Source: Amylostereum areolatum
Lineage: Eukaryota > Basidiomycota > Agaricomycetes > Russulales > Stereaceae
Direction of reading: 5' to 3'
Assembly: GCA_012932865.1 (NCBI GenBank)
Contig: SAXG01000036.1
Coordinates: 310,001-374,000, forward strand
Length of the DNA: 64,000 nucleotides
Part shown: positions 1-10,393 of the stretch, piece by piece
Layout: the number at the start of each line of letters is the position of its first letter
Numbering within the stretch: position 1 is the first letter of the stretch
Translations under genes and position numbers: made by a program
Notes under the pieces: generated by a model
Told to the model about the DNA's origin: nothing
Seen by the model: the letters and a program-made list of their open reading frames with translations, nothing else
The model's database searches: none

Positions 1-759
1 GTCCTCCTCCGGTTCATCCATGCACGTCTCGCACCACGCCACCCCCGGGATCTGTTCCTCGAGCACGGAGCGAAGGGCGAGCAGGGGCGCTTGCACGGTG
101 GTGAGCCGGCTGAACGCGTCGATCCGCTGGAGCTCCTTCTCGAGGATCGTGATCTCGTCGCGCTGAGACTTGTCGAGCAGCTTGAACGCGTCCTTGTCGG
201 CGCGCATGTCGGCGATTTTGCGTAGGAGGGCGGAGCGGAGCGGAAGATCGATCGATGCTTGCTTGTCGTCGCTCATCGTGGGCTCGCACCAGTAAAGCAT
301 CTGGACGAGGAGCTTGCAGACGTGGCCGGGCCCGCTGTGGCGCTGCATCCATTCGATGCCGACCTCGTCGACGAATGCAGATGCAATGAAACTGGGGAGA
401 CCGGTGGCGAGGGGTGAGAGGATGAATTTTCGAAGGTAGTGGTTCGTTTTTTCGGGCGAGGGGAGGAGTGTGAGGATTTGAATCAGAGCCGAACGCGCGC
501 GGGGGTGGGTTGTGGGTGAGAGCGCGCGGAGGTTCGAGACGAGGGCGGGGAGATGCTTGGCGGAGAAAGCAATGTAGATGAGTTCGGGGGTGATTGAGGA
601 GATGCTCGGTTCAGAGAGCTCGACGTCGAGATCGAGTTCAAACTTGGCCAGGTCGAGATCATCGGCGGAGAGCGGGTGGTAGAGGCGGGCACGCGTCGCG
701 AGCTCGTCAGCTATTTTGTTGATCAGCTCGAGGGCCTCGCGATCCTTGGATTTGGACAT
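1..759 (-). CDS. Conserved fungal hypothetical protein (3' end outside window)
   Basis: A single open frame runs leftward from an ATG at 757-759 to the window edge, giving 253 visible codons with no stop. The start MSKSKDREALELINKIADEL is amphipathic and helical. The rest is Leu-rich and alpha-helical with acidic patches, and it ends near WCETCMDEPEED, where a CxxC pair is visible. There is no signal peptide or membrane segment. I do not recognise a family. The codon bias is strongly third-position G/C, as in real genes of this window. Position 760 onward is non-coding up to the palindrome edge near 860. Confidence 0.6.
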   Translation of the reverse strand, partial: MSKSKDREALELINKIADELATRARLYHPLSADDLDLAKFELDLDVELSEPSISSITPELIYIAFSAKHLPALVSNLRALSPTTHPRARSALIQILTLLPSPEKTNHYLRKFILSPLATGLPSFIASAFVDEVGIEWMQRHSGPGHVCKLLVQMLYWCEPTMSDDKQASIDLPLRSALLRKIADMRADKDAFKLLDKSQRDEITILEKELQRIDAFSRLTTVQAPLLALRSVLEEQIPGVAWCETCMDEPEED

Positions 760-1000
760 GTCTTGATGAACGCTTTTGACAACGGTTGAGGTATATCTTG
801 GGAGGTGTGAATAGATCTAAGGGCAGAAGCCTCGGACGAGCTCGACCGCCGGGGATACCTGGGGATACCTACTTACCGTAATTATTCAACAAATGTAATT
901 TCCAGCATCGCCGGCTATCCGGGCCGTGGCCTCATGTCTAAACTGACGCAGCCCAGTTGTGGCCCGCATTGATTTCAGCTTCATCCGACAACAGCTCGAC

Positions 1001-3133
1001 ATGTCCAACGAGTCAACTACACAGACCCCCAATGATGCGAGGACCTACGACGAGATCTGCCAGAGCATCTGCATGCTCACCTGTGTTCTCAACGACGTTC
1101 AAATCGGATCGCCTGAAGATCGACGGGCTCGCCGCACTAGCTCTAGCCGCTCTTCAGCTAGCCATAGCTCCTCCCCACTCAAGGCCATGCAGCACATCAC
1201 TACCCTCCTCACTACTAGAACACCCACAGTCCCTGAGACCCTCGATAACGCGAAGAAGATGTCAAACTATTATGCCAACAGGGTTATCGCCGTCACAGGA
1301 CGGGTCAGACCCGAAGACAACTCTATAGACATTCTCGCCGCCCGGAACACTCATATGCAGTTTTCTCCGAACAGCATGGAGCTCAAGGAGCTGAAGTCAA
1401 AGGATGATGGTGCAGATATATTGCGCGTTTGGAACAAGAGAAGGTTCGTGCTTGCGGCTCTGTGTGTCTACGCACGCTGATCTGCAGTGAAATCAGCTTC
1501 GAGGACCATTTCGCCGACACCTTCACTATACTCGACTGGTTCCGCGTCAATAAATCAGGTTTTAAGAAACGTTTTGAATTCGCTCTATATATCGTAAACC
1601 ATGCGCACTTTAAGATCGCTGGTCGCATGATCAAAGGCGAGCGTCTTTGGAAGATTCATCCCATCCACGCACTGCATCTCCGCATCCAGTCCATATCGAT
1701 CCCAAACGCTCTTCTTCCATTCGAGCTTAAGGATCTTTCTGAATTTACGATGGAACTCATCATGGATCGTGGTTTTACCCCGTCTAAGACCGACGACTCT
1801 GTCTTCGTCGTCGACCAGGATAATCTTGCCTCGTGGCTATCGCTTATTTGCGACGTGTACGAAGAACTGGACAATATCCTTATCGATTCGCCCAAAAGAG
1901 TCCCCAATGGGAGAATCGGACGACGTGACGTTTACACTGTCGCGTGGAACCTCTACCTCTTACATGGCCTTCTGAAATCGGGACTTGTGGACCTCGTCCT
2001 CGAAGATAAAACATTCTTGGCCGATCTTAGAACATCCTACGACGACGCAGCAAACGATCGCCACAAAACGATCGCCATCAAGATCCGTGAGTACAATTTC
2101 GACCTTATCATTCGGATAAATACTGACTAGCGACTGTTTGACACGAAAGCCGGCAGCTCCGCTGCGCTTGACCCTCCTGTTGACGTGGAAGACCAGATGG
2201 AAGGTACGTCCATCATATATCGACCATTGTGAATACTTCCAACACTTTTTTTTCAGTTGTAACCGAGAGTTCGCCCATGCCCGGGGAGGAGCATAGCAAA
2301 TATGTCGTCCGTTATCTCAAGACGATTGTCGCCTGGATCGAAGCCTTTATGTGGGCTAACACTTCGCGGAATCTCTCCGTCACTCTCCATGCCTACGAAG
2401 TCCTTCTCCCTTTGCACCCATTCCGGATTCAACACCAAACGCAGATCGCGCAGTTTAAGCAGCGGCTTGGTAGCCTAGTCCACGGCGTTTCAGCCGCACA
2501 GCTTGACCTGTTCTTTGAGCGTGATAGAGCAAAATTGAACGCGACCGACATACACAATGCTACTGTCCACGCGGAGGCTGGATTGATGGCCGTAGCATGT
2601 GCTGCTTGGAATACAGAGGGCGATCAGGATCCTGCATCCCTGCAGATTGAGGACGAGGATGCGAAGCGGGTCCTTCGCGACATGTTTTCGGCGAGTTAGC
2701 TTCGGTGGGTTCTAAGTAACGTCTGCTCAGCCTCGATCATCTTCATCAGGTTCAGGAAGTCCCGATTGGCGTTAGCAGGTTATGTTGTTGGTGCTGCTGG
2801 AAGCTGCGTGCCTTGCTGGGAGAACTGAACGGCGAAGATACTGCGGCTTGCCCCCAGTTTCTTCTCAGTGGCACCCATGCCACAGTTTTCCCGTGGTACC
2901 CCCCTCCCTGCGGTATACCCAGGAGCGTTCTGAAGTCAATGGAGGACGAGCTTATCCTGGAGGTGGAGAAACTCGCGAGACGGCACACGTTTGATAATGC
3001 ATCTCATCAGAGCTCCCCAAGCAGCGCGGACTCTGACCGGGTGGACGAAGGGCAGGGCATGAGATTGCCAGGTATGCGCGAGGCTCGGGACCGATACCCC
3101 GAGCCTGAAGGCGACGAAGATTATTTAAACTAG
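1001..3133 (+). CDS. OTT_1508-like fungal deaminase, copy A
   Basis: Proposed exons are 1001-1443, 1497-2086, 2150-2203, 2257-2690 and 2750-3133, giving about 634 residues. Exon 4 carries the HAE motif (TVHAEAGLMAVAC). Exon 5 carries the CxxC motif (RLCCWCCWKL) followed by GTHATVFPWYPPP. HAE plus CxxC are the zinc ligands of the cytidine-deaminase fold, and the order and spacing fit the OTT_1508-like family known from Orientia and expanded in fungi. Substrate is unknown. Intron 4 begins GCGAGT where sister copy E has GTGAGT, so it needs a GC-AG splice; without it the product ends four codons later and lacks CxxC. Introns 1-3 are canonical. The first two exons are a conserved N-terminal region with no motif I know. 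This is the least damaged copy here. Confidence 0.75.
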
Positions 3134-3585
3134 CTACCGTCTCGCATACACCCGAAATTTGTACAGTTAAATACGTTTACGACTCGCCCAACCGTCTGCA
3201 ACGCAGTCGGTACAGTACCATGTAGTATGTAATCCTGCTCGTTAACGCAGACTCGTAACCTACATCCAAAGAATGAGCTTGAACCCTGACAAGGTGTTCA
3301 TCACTCTTACTGCACCGAGATAGTCGTGTCGCCACCTGTTACTACCGTCAACTCCTAACCAAAGCGCAGCGCGTTAGTATGGCTCTGCTGAGGGGTGTTG
3401 CGGACCGATAGCATGGGTCGACAGCGTGGATTTGACGCCTCCCAGACGGGCAAGAGTGGCTATTTTATTAGTCATTTTCGAGTGGCTTGGACACCCGGAA
3501 GATATAGATTACATTGCAGATACTGGGCGAACCATAAGCGTATGTGCATTATACGTACAACATGTGCGTGATATAAACATCCAAC
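3134..3585. other. Intergenic 3' flanks of deaminase copies A and B
   Basis: About 3160-3305 is mirrored at 19935-20110 next to copy E. About 3380-3480, read in reverse, resembles 36450-36530 downstream of copy G, including the shared stretch around AACACCCCTC. I see no gene here. Confidence 0.6.
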
Positions 3586-5758
3586 CTACGTCTTTTTCTG
3601 CTTGAGGTCGGCGATTATTTCTTCGTCCTGCCAGGCGTCCAGATAAATATCCAATTCGACATCATCCGATCGAGAGTCTGCGCTACTCGTGGAGCTCTGA
3701 TGGGATGCAGGATCGTAAGCGCGCCGTCTGACGAGCTTCTCCACCTCCAGGATAAGTTCTGTCTCCACTGTCTCCAGGATGTTACTGCGTATACCACATG
3801 GAGGGGGGTACTAAGGGAGGATCGTGGCGTGAGTGCCGCTGAGAAGAAACTGGGGACAGGCCGCAGCATCGTCACTGTTCAGCTCGCTGAGCAGGGCACG
3901 CAGCTTCCAGCAGCACCAGCAGCATAAATTGCTAACGCCGATCGTCACTTCTTGAACCTGATTGAAGGCGATGCTTCGGGGTGAGTGATCTCCGGAACGC
4001 AACGAAGCAAACTCACTGCAAACATGTCGTGCAGTGAACGCCTTGTATCTTCGTCCTCAATCGGAAGGTCTGGAGGCGAGTCCTGGGCGGTCTCAGTATT
4101 CCAAGAAGCGCACGCTACGCCCATCAGGACCGCCTCTGCATGAACAGGCGCGCTACGGATACTGGAGGCCTTCAGCTTCGCTCTATCAGGACCCAGGACC
4201 AGTTCAAGTTCGTCTTCCGTGATGCGATTGTCGAGCTGGCCAAGGAGTCGCCGTATGAACTGCGGGATTTGATCGTGTCTTTCAATTCGGAATGGGTGCG
4301 AAGGGAGAACGAGCTCGTATGGATGGGGGGTGACGGAGAGATTCCGTGATGAGGCAGCCCATAAGATGGCCTCGGTCCAGGCGACAATCGTCTTGAGGTA
4401 ACGGACGACATATTTGTTGTGCTTCTCCCCGGGCAAGCGCAAACTCTCGGTGGCGACTGCGGATAGAATTTTCAGGAATGACCATGACGATTGAGACAGT
4501 GGACGCACCTTTTACAGGGGCTTCCTCAATATCGAAAGTGGGTTCTGGCGCAACGGAGCGACCGGCTTGCGTTCCAAGCAGTCAGTATAGGCATTCGGAC
4601 GGTAAGGTCAAATCGCGCTCACAGATGTTGGTGATGATCTTCTGGCGGCGGTCATGTGCCGCGAGACCGTAAGACACTTCGAGACGGGTTGAGAATTCGT
4701 CATCTTCGAGGACGAGATCCACGAGCTGTGCTTTCAGAAGGGCGTGGAGAATCTGAAGGTTCATCACGACGGCGACAATGTCTTTTGGTCCCACGTTAAC
4801 CCGGGGTGCTCTTGTTTTTTCGGGGACCTTCAGCTCCGGTTCAAGGAGGATGTCGTCCAGCTCTTGGTACACGTCGCAAAGGAGAGATGACCACGAGGCA
4901 AGGTTGTCCTTGTAGGCGATGAAGACCTGATGACCGTTGGTCGTGGACGGGAGAAAACCGCGACTGACGATCAGTCGACTCGCCGAACGTGGAACACCCT
5001 TGAGTTCGAATGGTAACAGGTGGTCCGGAATCGATATGGACGGGATGCGGCGACGCAGAGCGTGGATGGGGTGAACTTTCCACAGTTGCTCGCCTTCGGC
5101 CATCCGACCAGCGGTTTTGAAGTGCGCGTGGTTCATGATGTACGTTGCGAACCGCAGAATATTGACACCACCTCTTCCCGGCCGTTGACGCGGAGGCAGT
5201 CGAGCATGGTGAAAACATCGGCGAAGTGATCCTCGACGCTAATAATTAATTCTGCAGATTAGCGGCTGCCTAGAACGCCATCACCGCAAACACACACCTT
5301 CTTTCGTACCAAGATTCCAATATCTTTTCACCATCCGTTTGCGCCGTCAGCTTCTTAAACTCCATGACCTTTCGTGAGTAGTTCGAACGATTGTCCCGGA
5401 TGGTGAGGATCTCCATGGTCTTCTCATTGGGCTTGATTCGGCCTGTGACGGCTATGGTCCTATTGGCAGGATTATTTGACTCCTTCGCGGAATTAGAAGT
5501 TTTGGGGGAACGGGGCGATTCCGTAGCAAGGAGGGTAGTAATGTGTTGCATGGCTTTGCGTATGGACGTACCCTGGCCACTGGCCCGGCCAGCCTCCTGA
5601 ATCCCGTCGTCGCGACCAAGACAGTGGCCCGCCCGTCGATCTTGGGCCAATCCGATTTGAACGCCGTTCAGGATACACGTGAGCATGCATATGCTTTCGC
5701 AGACCTCGTCGTAGGTCCTCAGATCGGCGGGGGGCGATATAGTCTGCGCGTTGGACAT
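3586..5758 (-). pseudogene. OTT_1508-like deaminase, copy B (disrupted)
   Basis: Exons by homology are 5758-5298, 5238-4623, 4565-4509, 4456-4017 and 3957-3586. HAE (APVHAEAVLMGVAC) and CxxC (NLCCWCCWKL) are both present. Two lesions are seen. Exon 2 has a one-base deletion near 5161-5185 relative to copy G, so the N-terminal frame runs into a stop before the frame resumes at MNHAHFKTAGRM. In exon 5 the Trp codon of the PWYPPP motif is TAG at 3811-3813. The exon 2 lesion is shared with copy D in the opposite arm. Unless translation is rescued, a full protein is not made. Confidence 0.75.
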
Positions 5759-5949
5759 GTCGATTGGTCGGATGATCGATGGAGTTGGAGGTCAACCGGA
5801 GCGAAGGTCATGCGGAACGGCGTCAAGATGATTAGCAAGTAGAAGTAGAATCCCATTTACACTGTACATACGCGAATACACGTCAACCGTAGTCATCCTT
5901 CCCATTCCACAGACGCGCACTCAAACACAGCACGCAGCGTCCCTCCGAC

Positions 5950-6820
5950 CTAACCACGGACCCAGTCCCCCAGGCTACGCACAAGCCTCCGCGTCGCGAC
6001 CTCCAGCGGCTCGTCCCTCGTCCGATCCACATCCACGATCGTCCTCTTCCTCCCCTGCGCCGCGAGCACAAGCCCCACTTTCCTCGGCGAAAACACGATC
6101 GACAGCCCGTCGAAATCGACCTGGCCGCTCTTCACTGCGGCCCCGACCCCGACGACGCCCGCCCGCTCGCCGTACGCCCGCACGAGGTCCTCGCAGCGCG
6201 CGCGCGGCTGCATCAGGTCGAAGACGTCGCGGAAGCTCTCCTCGCGCTCCAGGTGGAGCTCCGAATCGTCCATCCAGACGTCCTCGCGCACCTTGAGCGC
6301 GATGAACAGGTCGAGGACGGCCGTTTCGCGCTGCAGGGAGGGCAGCAGGCGGTCGGTGGGGGCGGTGGACTCGGTGCCGGCGGAGGAGGTGAGCGGGAAC
6401 GGGTCCGAAGTGTAGGGTGGGCGGATGAGGGAATCGTAGGCGGGGAGGTAGGACGATCGCAGGACGTGCATGCACGCTGCGAATCGGGCGCTCGTTAATC
6501 CGGGGTGGGTATACGTGGAGAAATACCCGCTCACCGATGTAGAACGTTCGACTGACGAGCCGCAGCGACATCGCCAGCCAGTACAGCGTCTTGCGCTGCC
6601 GCTCCACGCGTCCTTCGTCGACGTTGGGACGCTGGGGGAAGGTGTGGTGCACGATGAGAAGGAGAAGGTGGGGTGGGAGAGTGCCGAGGCGCGGCGCGGG
6701 CCTGGGAGTGCCGGCGGTGAACGGGGGAGGCGGTGCTCGGGCGTCGAGTTCGCGCTGCCGGGCTTGTTGAGTGTACGACGGCGGAGGAGGCAGCATTGCT
6801 TTCTCGTCGACGATAACCAT
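5950..6820 (-). CDS. Conserved hypothetical protein X, left copy
   Basis: Two exons, 6820-6535 and 6476-5950, with a GTGAGC...CAG intron of 58 bp, give 270 residues. The N-terminus is Pro-rich (MLPPPPSYTQQ) and is followed by LPPHLLLLIVHHTFPQ and a Leu-rich helix with RLVSRTFYI. That arrangement is loosely F-box-like, but I cannot confirm it. The C-terminal half contains FRDVFDLMQPRARCEDLV and ends SLGDWVRG. Its coding, intron and flanking sequence is identical, as far as I can read, to the right-arm copy, so the two were duplicated or converted very recently. Longer ORFs in the other frames here are shadows. Confidence 0.65.
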
Positions 6821-7419
6821 GACGAGCGATCTTTATATGTGGGTGAGTGCGCCAAATGAGGATGGTCCGCGGTGCTGCGGCGGTGACACGAGACGCGGTT
6901 GAGTTGCAAATCGCGGGAAGGATCGGGGAATAGACTTACCGTGAAACCTAAAGCAGAAATCGACGTCGACGTCGGCTGGAGGAGGTGGTGAGAGGAGCTG
7001 GGAGAGCACAGACCGTGGCGTTCAGAGAGGAGTCAGGCCACGCCAAGGGCTCTCAGGCTCTAGAGAGGATTACGTGATCGATGCATTCCTTGTTGCGCCG
7101 GGATCCCCATCCGCAAAAAGTGGTCAAGAGAAGTATGACAGGGAGGTGTAGACGACGGCGTGTTGGTCAAGGGGTTGGACGTTGGACGTCGAGGCGACGA
7201 GGGCAAAGTGGCAAGGAACAAAAATTGGGAAATTCGAAACTCATTATTTTGTCACCCCGAAGATATTTGTTCGAAACCCAGCCGAGCTCTGATGCGGATT
7301 TGATAACTATCTGGTCTAAACACGTCGAAGTTCCGGCTACAGTTGCTACTGTCACGAGCTTCCTTCACCCATCACACCCACAACGACGACGACGGCCACC
7401 ATACACCCTTTGTCTCGAA

Positions 7420-8646
7420 ATGTTACCCACTTCTACGAACGGTCAGTGGGAGAAGGCAAGATACGTTGTGCAGAGGTGAATACATTTCAATGCCACAGTG
7501 CAGCGCTTCACGACGCTCTCCAGCTCGGACGTCCTCGCCGACAACAGAACCAACATCACAGAGGAAGGTTCCGACCGAGTATTGTGGTATAAGGTGCGTA
7601 GTTCTTACCTACTCGACGAAATATGCTAAGTCGCCACCTAGGAAAGCTTTCTGACCGACGACGAGATCGTTGAGCACGTCGTGGTAAGTTCGTGACGCGT
7701 TCTACATATTCACAACGCTCATCTTGCCTCAGGAAAACTCGACGTCCACCCTTCTATGGTCCATCCACAAACCAAAGCGTGGATGGTACGTTCGTCTCCA
7801 CTCGCCCTCATTCCCACCGACGACGTTCATCTCTCTTGTACCCGTACCGCCGAGCGCGCCGTACCACGTCCCCGCCTCTCTCTCCTTCTCCTGCAGAACC
7901 GTGATTCTACGCACATTGTCTCCCTATTCCTCACCAGATCTCCCCACAACCTCTGCACCCCCCATAGCACGCGTTCAGTCTCCACCCACGCCCAAATCAT
8001 CCATGGACTCGGACGTCACCCTCGCCGACCAGTCCACCCCAACCTCGCCTTCACACACCTACCCGCCGCCGCCCACGCCGCCCGCCGTCTTCGTGTCCCC
8101 GCCCTCCCCCACCTCCGCCAACGCGAAGCTAGAGCAGCTCCAAGCCCGCCCCAAGCCGCCCCGCACCCGCATCAGCCCCTTCCTGCTCACCCCGCACGCG
8201 CACCCCGCCCCGCCCGAAGCGCGAGACACCGGACTGCTCGCCCGCGCGCTTAAGATCTTCAAGAACAGTGCGCCGACCCTCTCCAACTCCTTCTCCCTCT
8301 GCGCCCTCGTCCCCACCCCCGTTTCGCCCACGACGACGCCCACCCCCGCCTCGCCCCCGCCGTCCGCCGTGCCGCTGCAGCAGGGGCGGATGCAGCCGTC
8401 CCACACCCCGCTGCTCACCTTCACCGACACCACGCCCGTGTTCACCGTCCGGGCCTCGTCCGGCGTGCTCGAGATCGACTTGGACGAGGTCGGCAGGCTC
8501 GGCGTCGATCTCGGGTTTTGGGTCGCCGTCTCGCTCGCGTACGGCGACTTTTTGACCGACAGGGAGGTCTGTGTCCTCTCTGGTCCTCTCCCGGCGGATT
8601 CGCTCACGATCGCTCGCAGGGATACTTGGCCGCCGCCGCGGATTAG
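7420..8646 (+). CDS. Pro/Ser/Thr-rich hypothetical protein
   Basis: Exons 7420-7455, 7504-7593, 7642-7683, 7733-8566 and 8620-8646 join in phase 0 to 342 residues. The visible order is: a short N-terminal part (MLPTSTNGQWEK), a conserved-looking core (RFTTLSSSDVLADNRTNITE, then FLTDDEIVEHVV and STLLWSIHKPKRGWYVRL), a long low-complexity Pro/Thr/Ser stretch, and a compact C-terminus (VLEIDLDEVGRLGVDLGFWV) ending EGYLAAAAD. No signal peptide or membrane helix is seen. Intron 1 starts GCAAGA and so is a GC-AG candidate, but the start could also lie elsewhere. Family unknown. Confidence 0.6.
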
Positions 8647-8920
8647 GGCGCGCGGGCGGCTTGGATACTTATGTTCTTTTTTGTTGGTTCGTTTATCGTA
8701 CAAGGAGTGTAATATTGCCTAAGTATAGACCCTCGTTACCCGTCCGACGCGATCCGATCGCCAGCGTGAACGCCGTAGCGGCCGTTAGAACTTGCGACGC
8801 GAGTCCTCACGCGACGTACTTGGCGGCACGTGCCCACCCTCGGCGGGCAAAGTCACAGTGTGACTCGACCCTCGACGTCGTGAGCTATTCCGCCATGCGT
8901 CGCGAGCCTCCGACCACGCC

Positions 8921-9973
8921 ATGGATCTCGAATTGAAGGACGTGCACGTCTTGGTGACCGGTGCGCGGCTGCCTGCCCTCTCGACCCTCGCGCTGATGCG
9001 AGCCCCGCAGGCGCCAACGGCGGAATCGGCTTCGAGACGACGCGAGTGTTCCTCGGTGCGTGCCCATCTGTCCCTTTCTAAGCACTCTATTGACCGGCGC
9101 GTCCAGAGCAAGGCGCGATCGTCACCGCCCAATACCGAAGCAGCAACGCGACCCTCCTCCCGCTCACCGCGCAGTACGGTCCCACCCGCCTCCGCCTCGT
9201 CCCCGCGGACCTCACTTCCGAGTCCGCCGTCCAAGTGCTCTTTGCGCCCTCGACGCTCGGGCGCGTCGAGGTGCTCGTCGTCAACCACGCCATCTCAGAG
9301 CGCCCCACGCCCGTGAAGGACATGACCCTCGCGCGCTGGCAGCACACGCTCGACAACAACCTCACCTCGTCCTTCCTCGTCGTTCGGGAGTACCTGCGCC
9401 AACTCGAGCACGGGGTGACGACGGCGAGCGCGAATGCATTCGGAGAACGCGCGGCGATCGTGTTGATCGGGTCGACGGCGGGGAAATATGGCGAGGCGGA
9501 GAACGCGGACTATGCGGCGAGCAAGAGCGGTACGTCTGTTCTGCGCTATCGCAAACAGGGGCAGATGTGCTTATGTATGAGAACAGCGATGATGTACGGC
9601 TTCACCCTGTCGCTCAAGAACGAGATCGTCAAAATCGCTCCGAAAGGACGGGTCAACTGCATCGGGCCAGGATGGGTGAAGACCCCAATGGCCACCGAGG
9701 CGCTGGCCAACCCGCTCACTATATACCGGGCACTCGCGACGTGCGTTCTGTCGCCCTGCTCCCCCGATTCCCACGTACTTATGGTGTTTACGTGTTTTCA
9801 GGACTCCGTTGAAGAAGGTCGCGGAGGCGGTGGATATCGCGCAACAGATCGTCGTCCTGTCCTCTGCGAAGGTGTCGGGGCATATCACGGGGCAGGTGCT
9901 GATGATTGAAGGAGGTATGGAAGGGAGGCTGCTGAATAGACCCGTGGATTTGGGGCTGCCTGGCGATCTGTAA
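8921..9973 (+). CDS. Short-chain dehydrogenase/reductase (SDR)
   Basis: Five exons (8921-8960, 9011-9055, 9107-9529, 9587-9740, 9802-9973) give 277 residues. The Rossmann glycine motif TGANGGIG is split by intron 1. VVNHAI replaces the usual NNAG. The active-site Ser lies in IGSTAGKYG, and the catalytic Tyr/Lys are in YAASKS. PGWVKTPM follows, as in classical SDRs, and the C-terminus has ITGQVLMIEGG. It is therefore a soluble NAD(P)-dependent oxidoreductase. The substrate cannot be read from sequence. The next gene downstream on the same strand is GH78-type, but they are separated by 420 bp and need not be linked. Confidence 0.85.
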
Positions 9974-10356
9974 AGAAGTATCTCGGTGCGTCTTCCTCAT
10001 TTATTCACCTTTCGGGACACACGCTCATAGACATAACAACAGGAGTGCTGCGACGAATGTATTTCGTATCCACGAATGAAGCAATGTTGAACGTTGAACA
10101 CTTCACAACCTGATAGTCTGAATGCCATGTTGACGGCTTCGGCGTGTTTGTGCCTGCCTTTTTATAACTGCCAACATCTGTTCAACTCGACCCTCCCGCT
10201 GACCTTCTTCCCTCGCCTGGCACCACCATCTGCTCACCTGCCCCCCGTCACCGGCTGAAGATTTTCACTTCAAACGCACCCAGTGCTCACTCGCGGGCCG
10301 TGGACGAACACCCCGTGACCGCTTTCCATCCTTGCTTCCCAATGGTCTTCACAACA

Positions 10357-10365
10357 TATATATAA
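10357..10365 (+). promoter_or_regulatory. TATA-like element of GH78-type gene 1
   Basis: TATATATAA lies about 30 bp before the ATG at 10394. The rest of 9974-10393 holds no gene I can support. Confidence 0.4.
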
Positions 10366-10393
10366 TGACGAGCAGCTTCCGTCCGCATCGCGC

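Larger units (their letters stand above)
860..7245. repeat. Left arm of giant inverted duplication
   Basis: Read in reverse complement, this segment matches 15390-22415 in the same gene order: deaminase A against E, B against D, and hypothetical X against X. Similarity starts near 860, where GGGATACC then TTACCG and AATTATTCAA are shared with 22380-22415, and ends near 7245. The part at about 4610-7100 appears identical to about 15530-18030. Outer parts are clearly diverged. Between the A and B halves (about 3305-3555) the two arms do not match, and the right arm has about 850 bp there instead. Confidence 0.85.
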
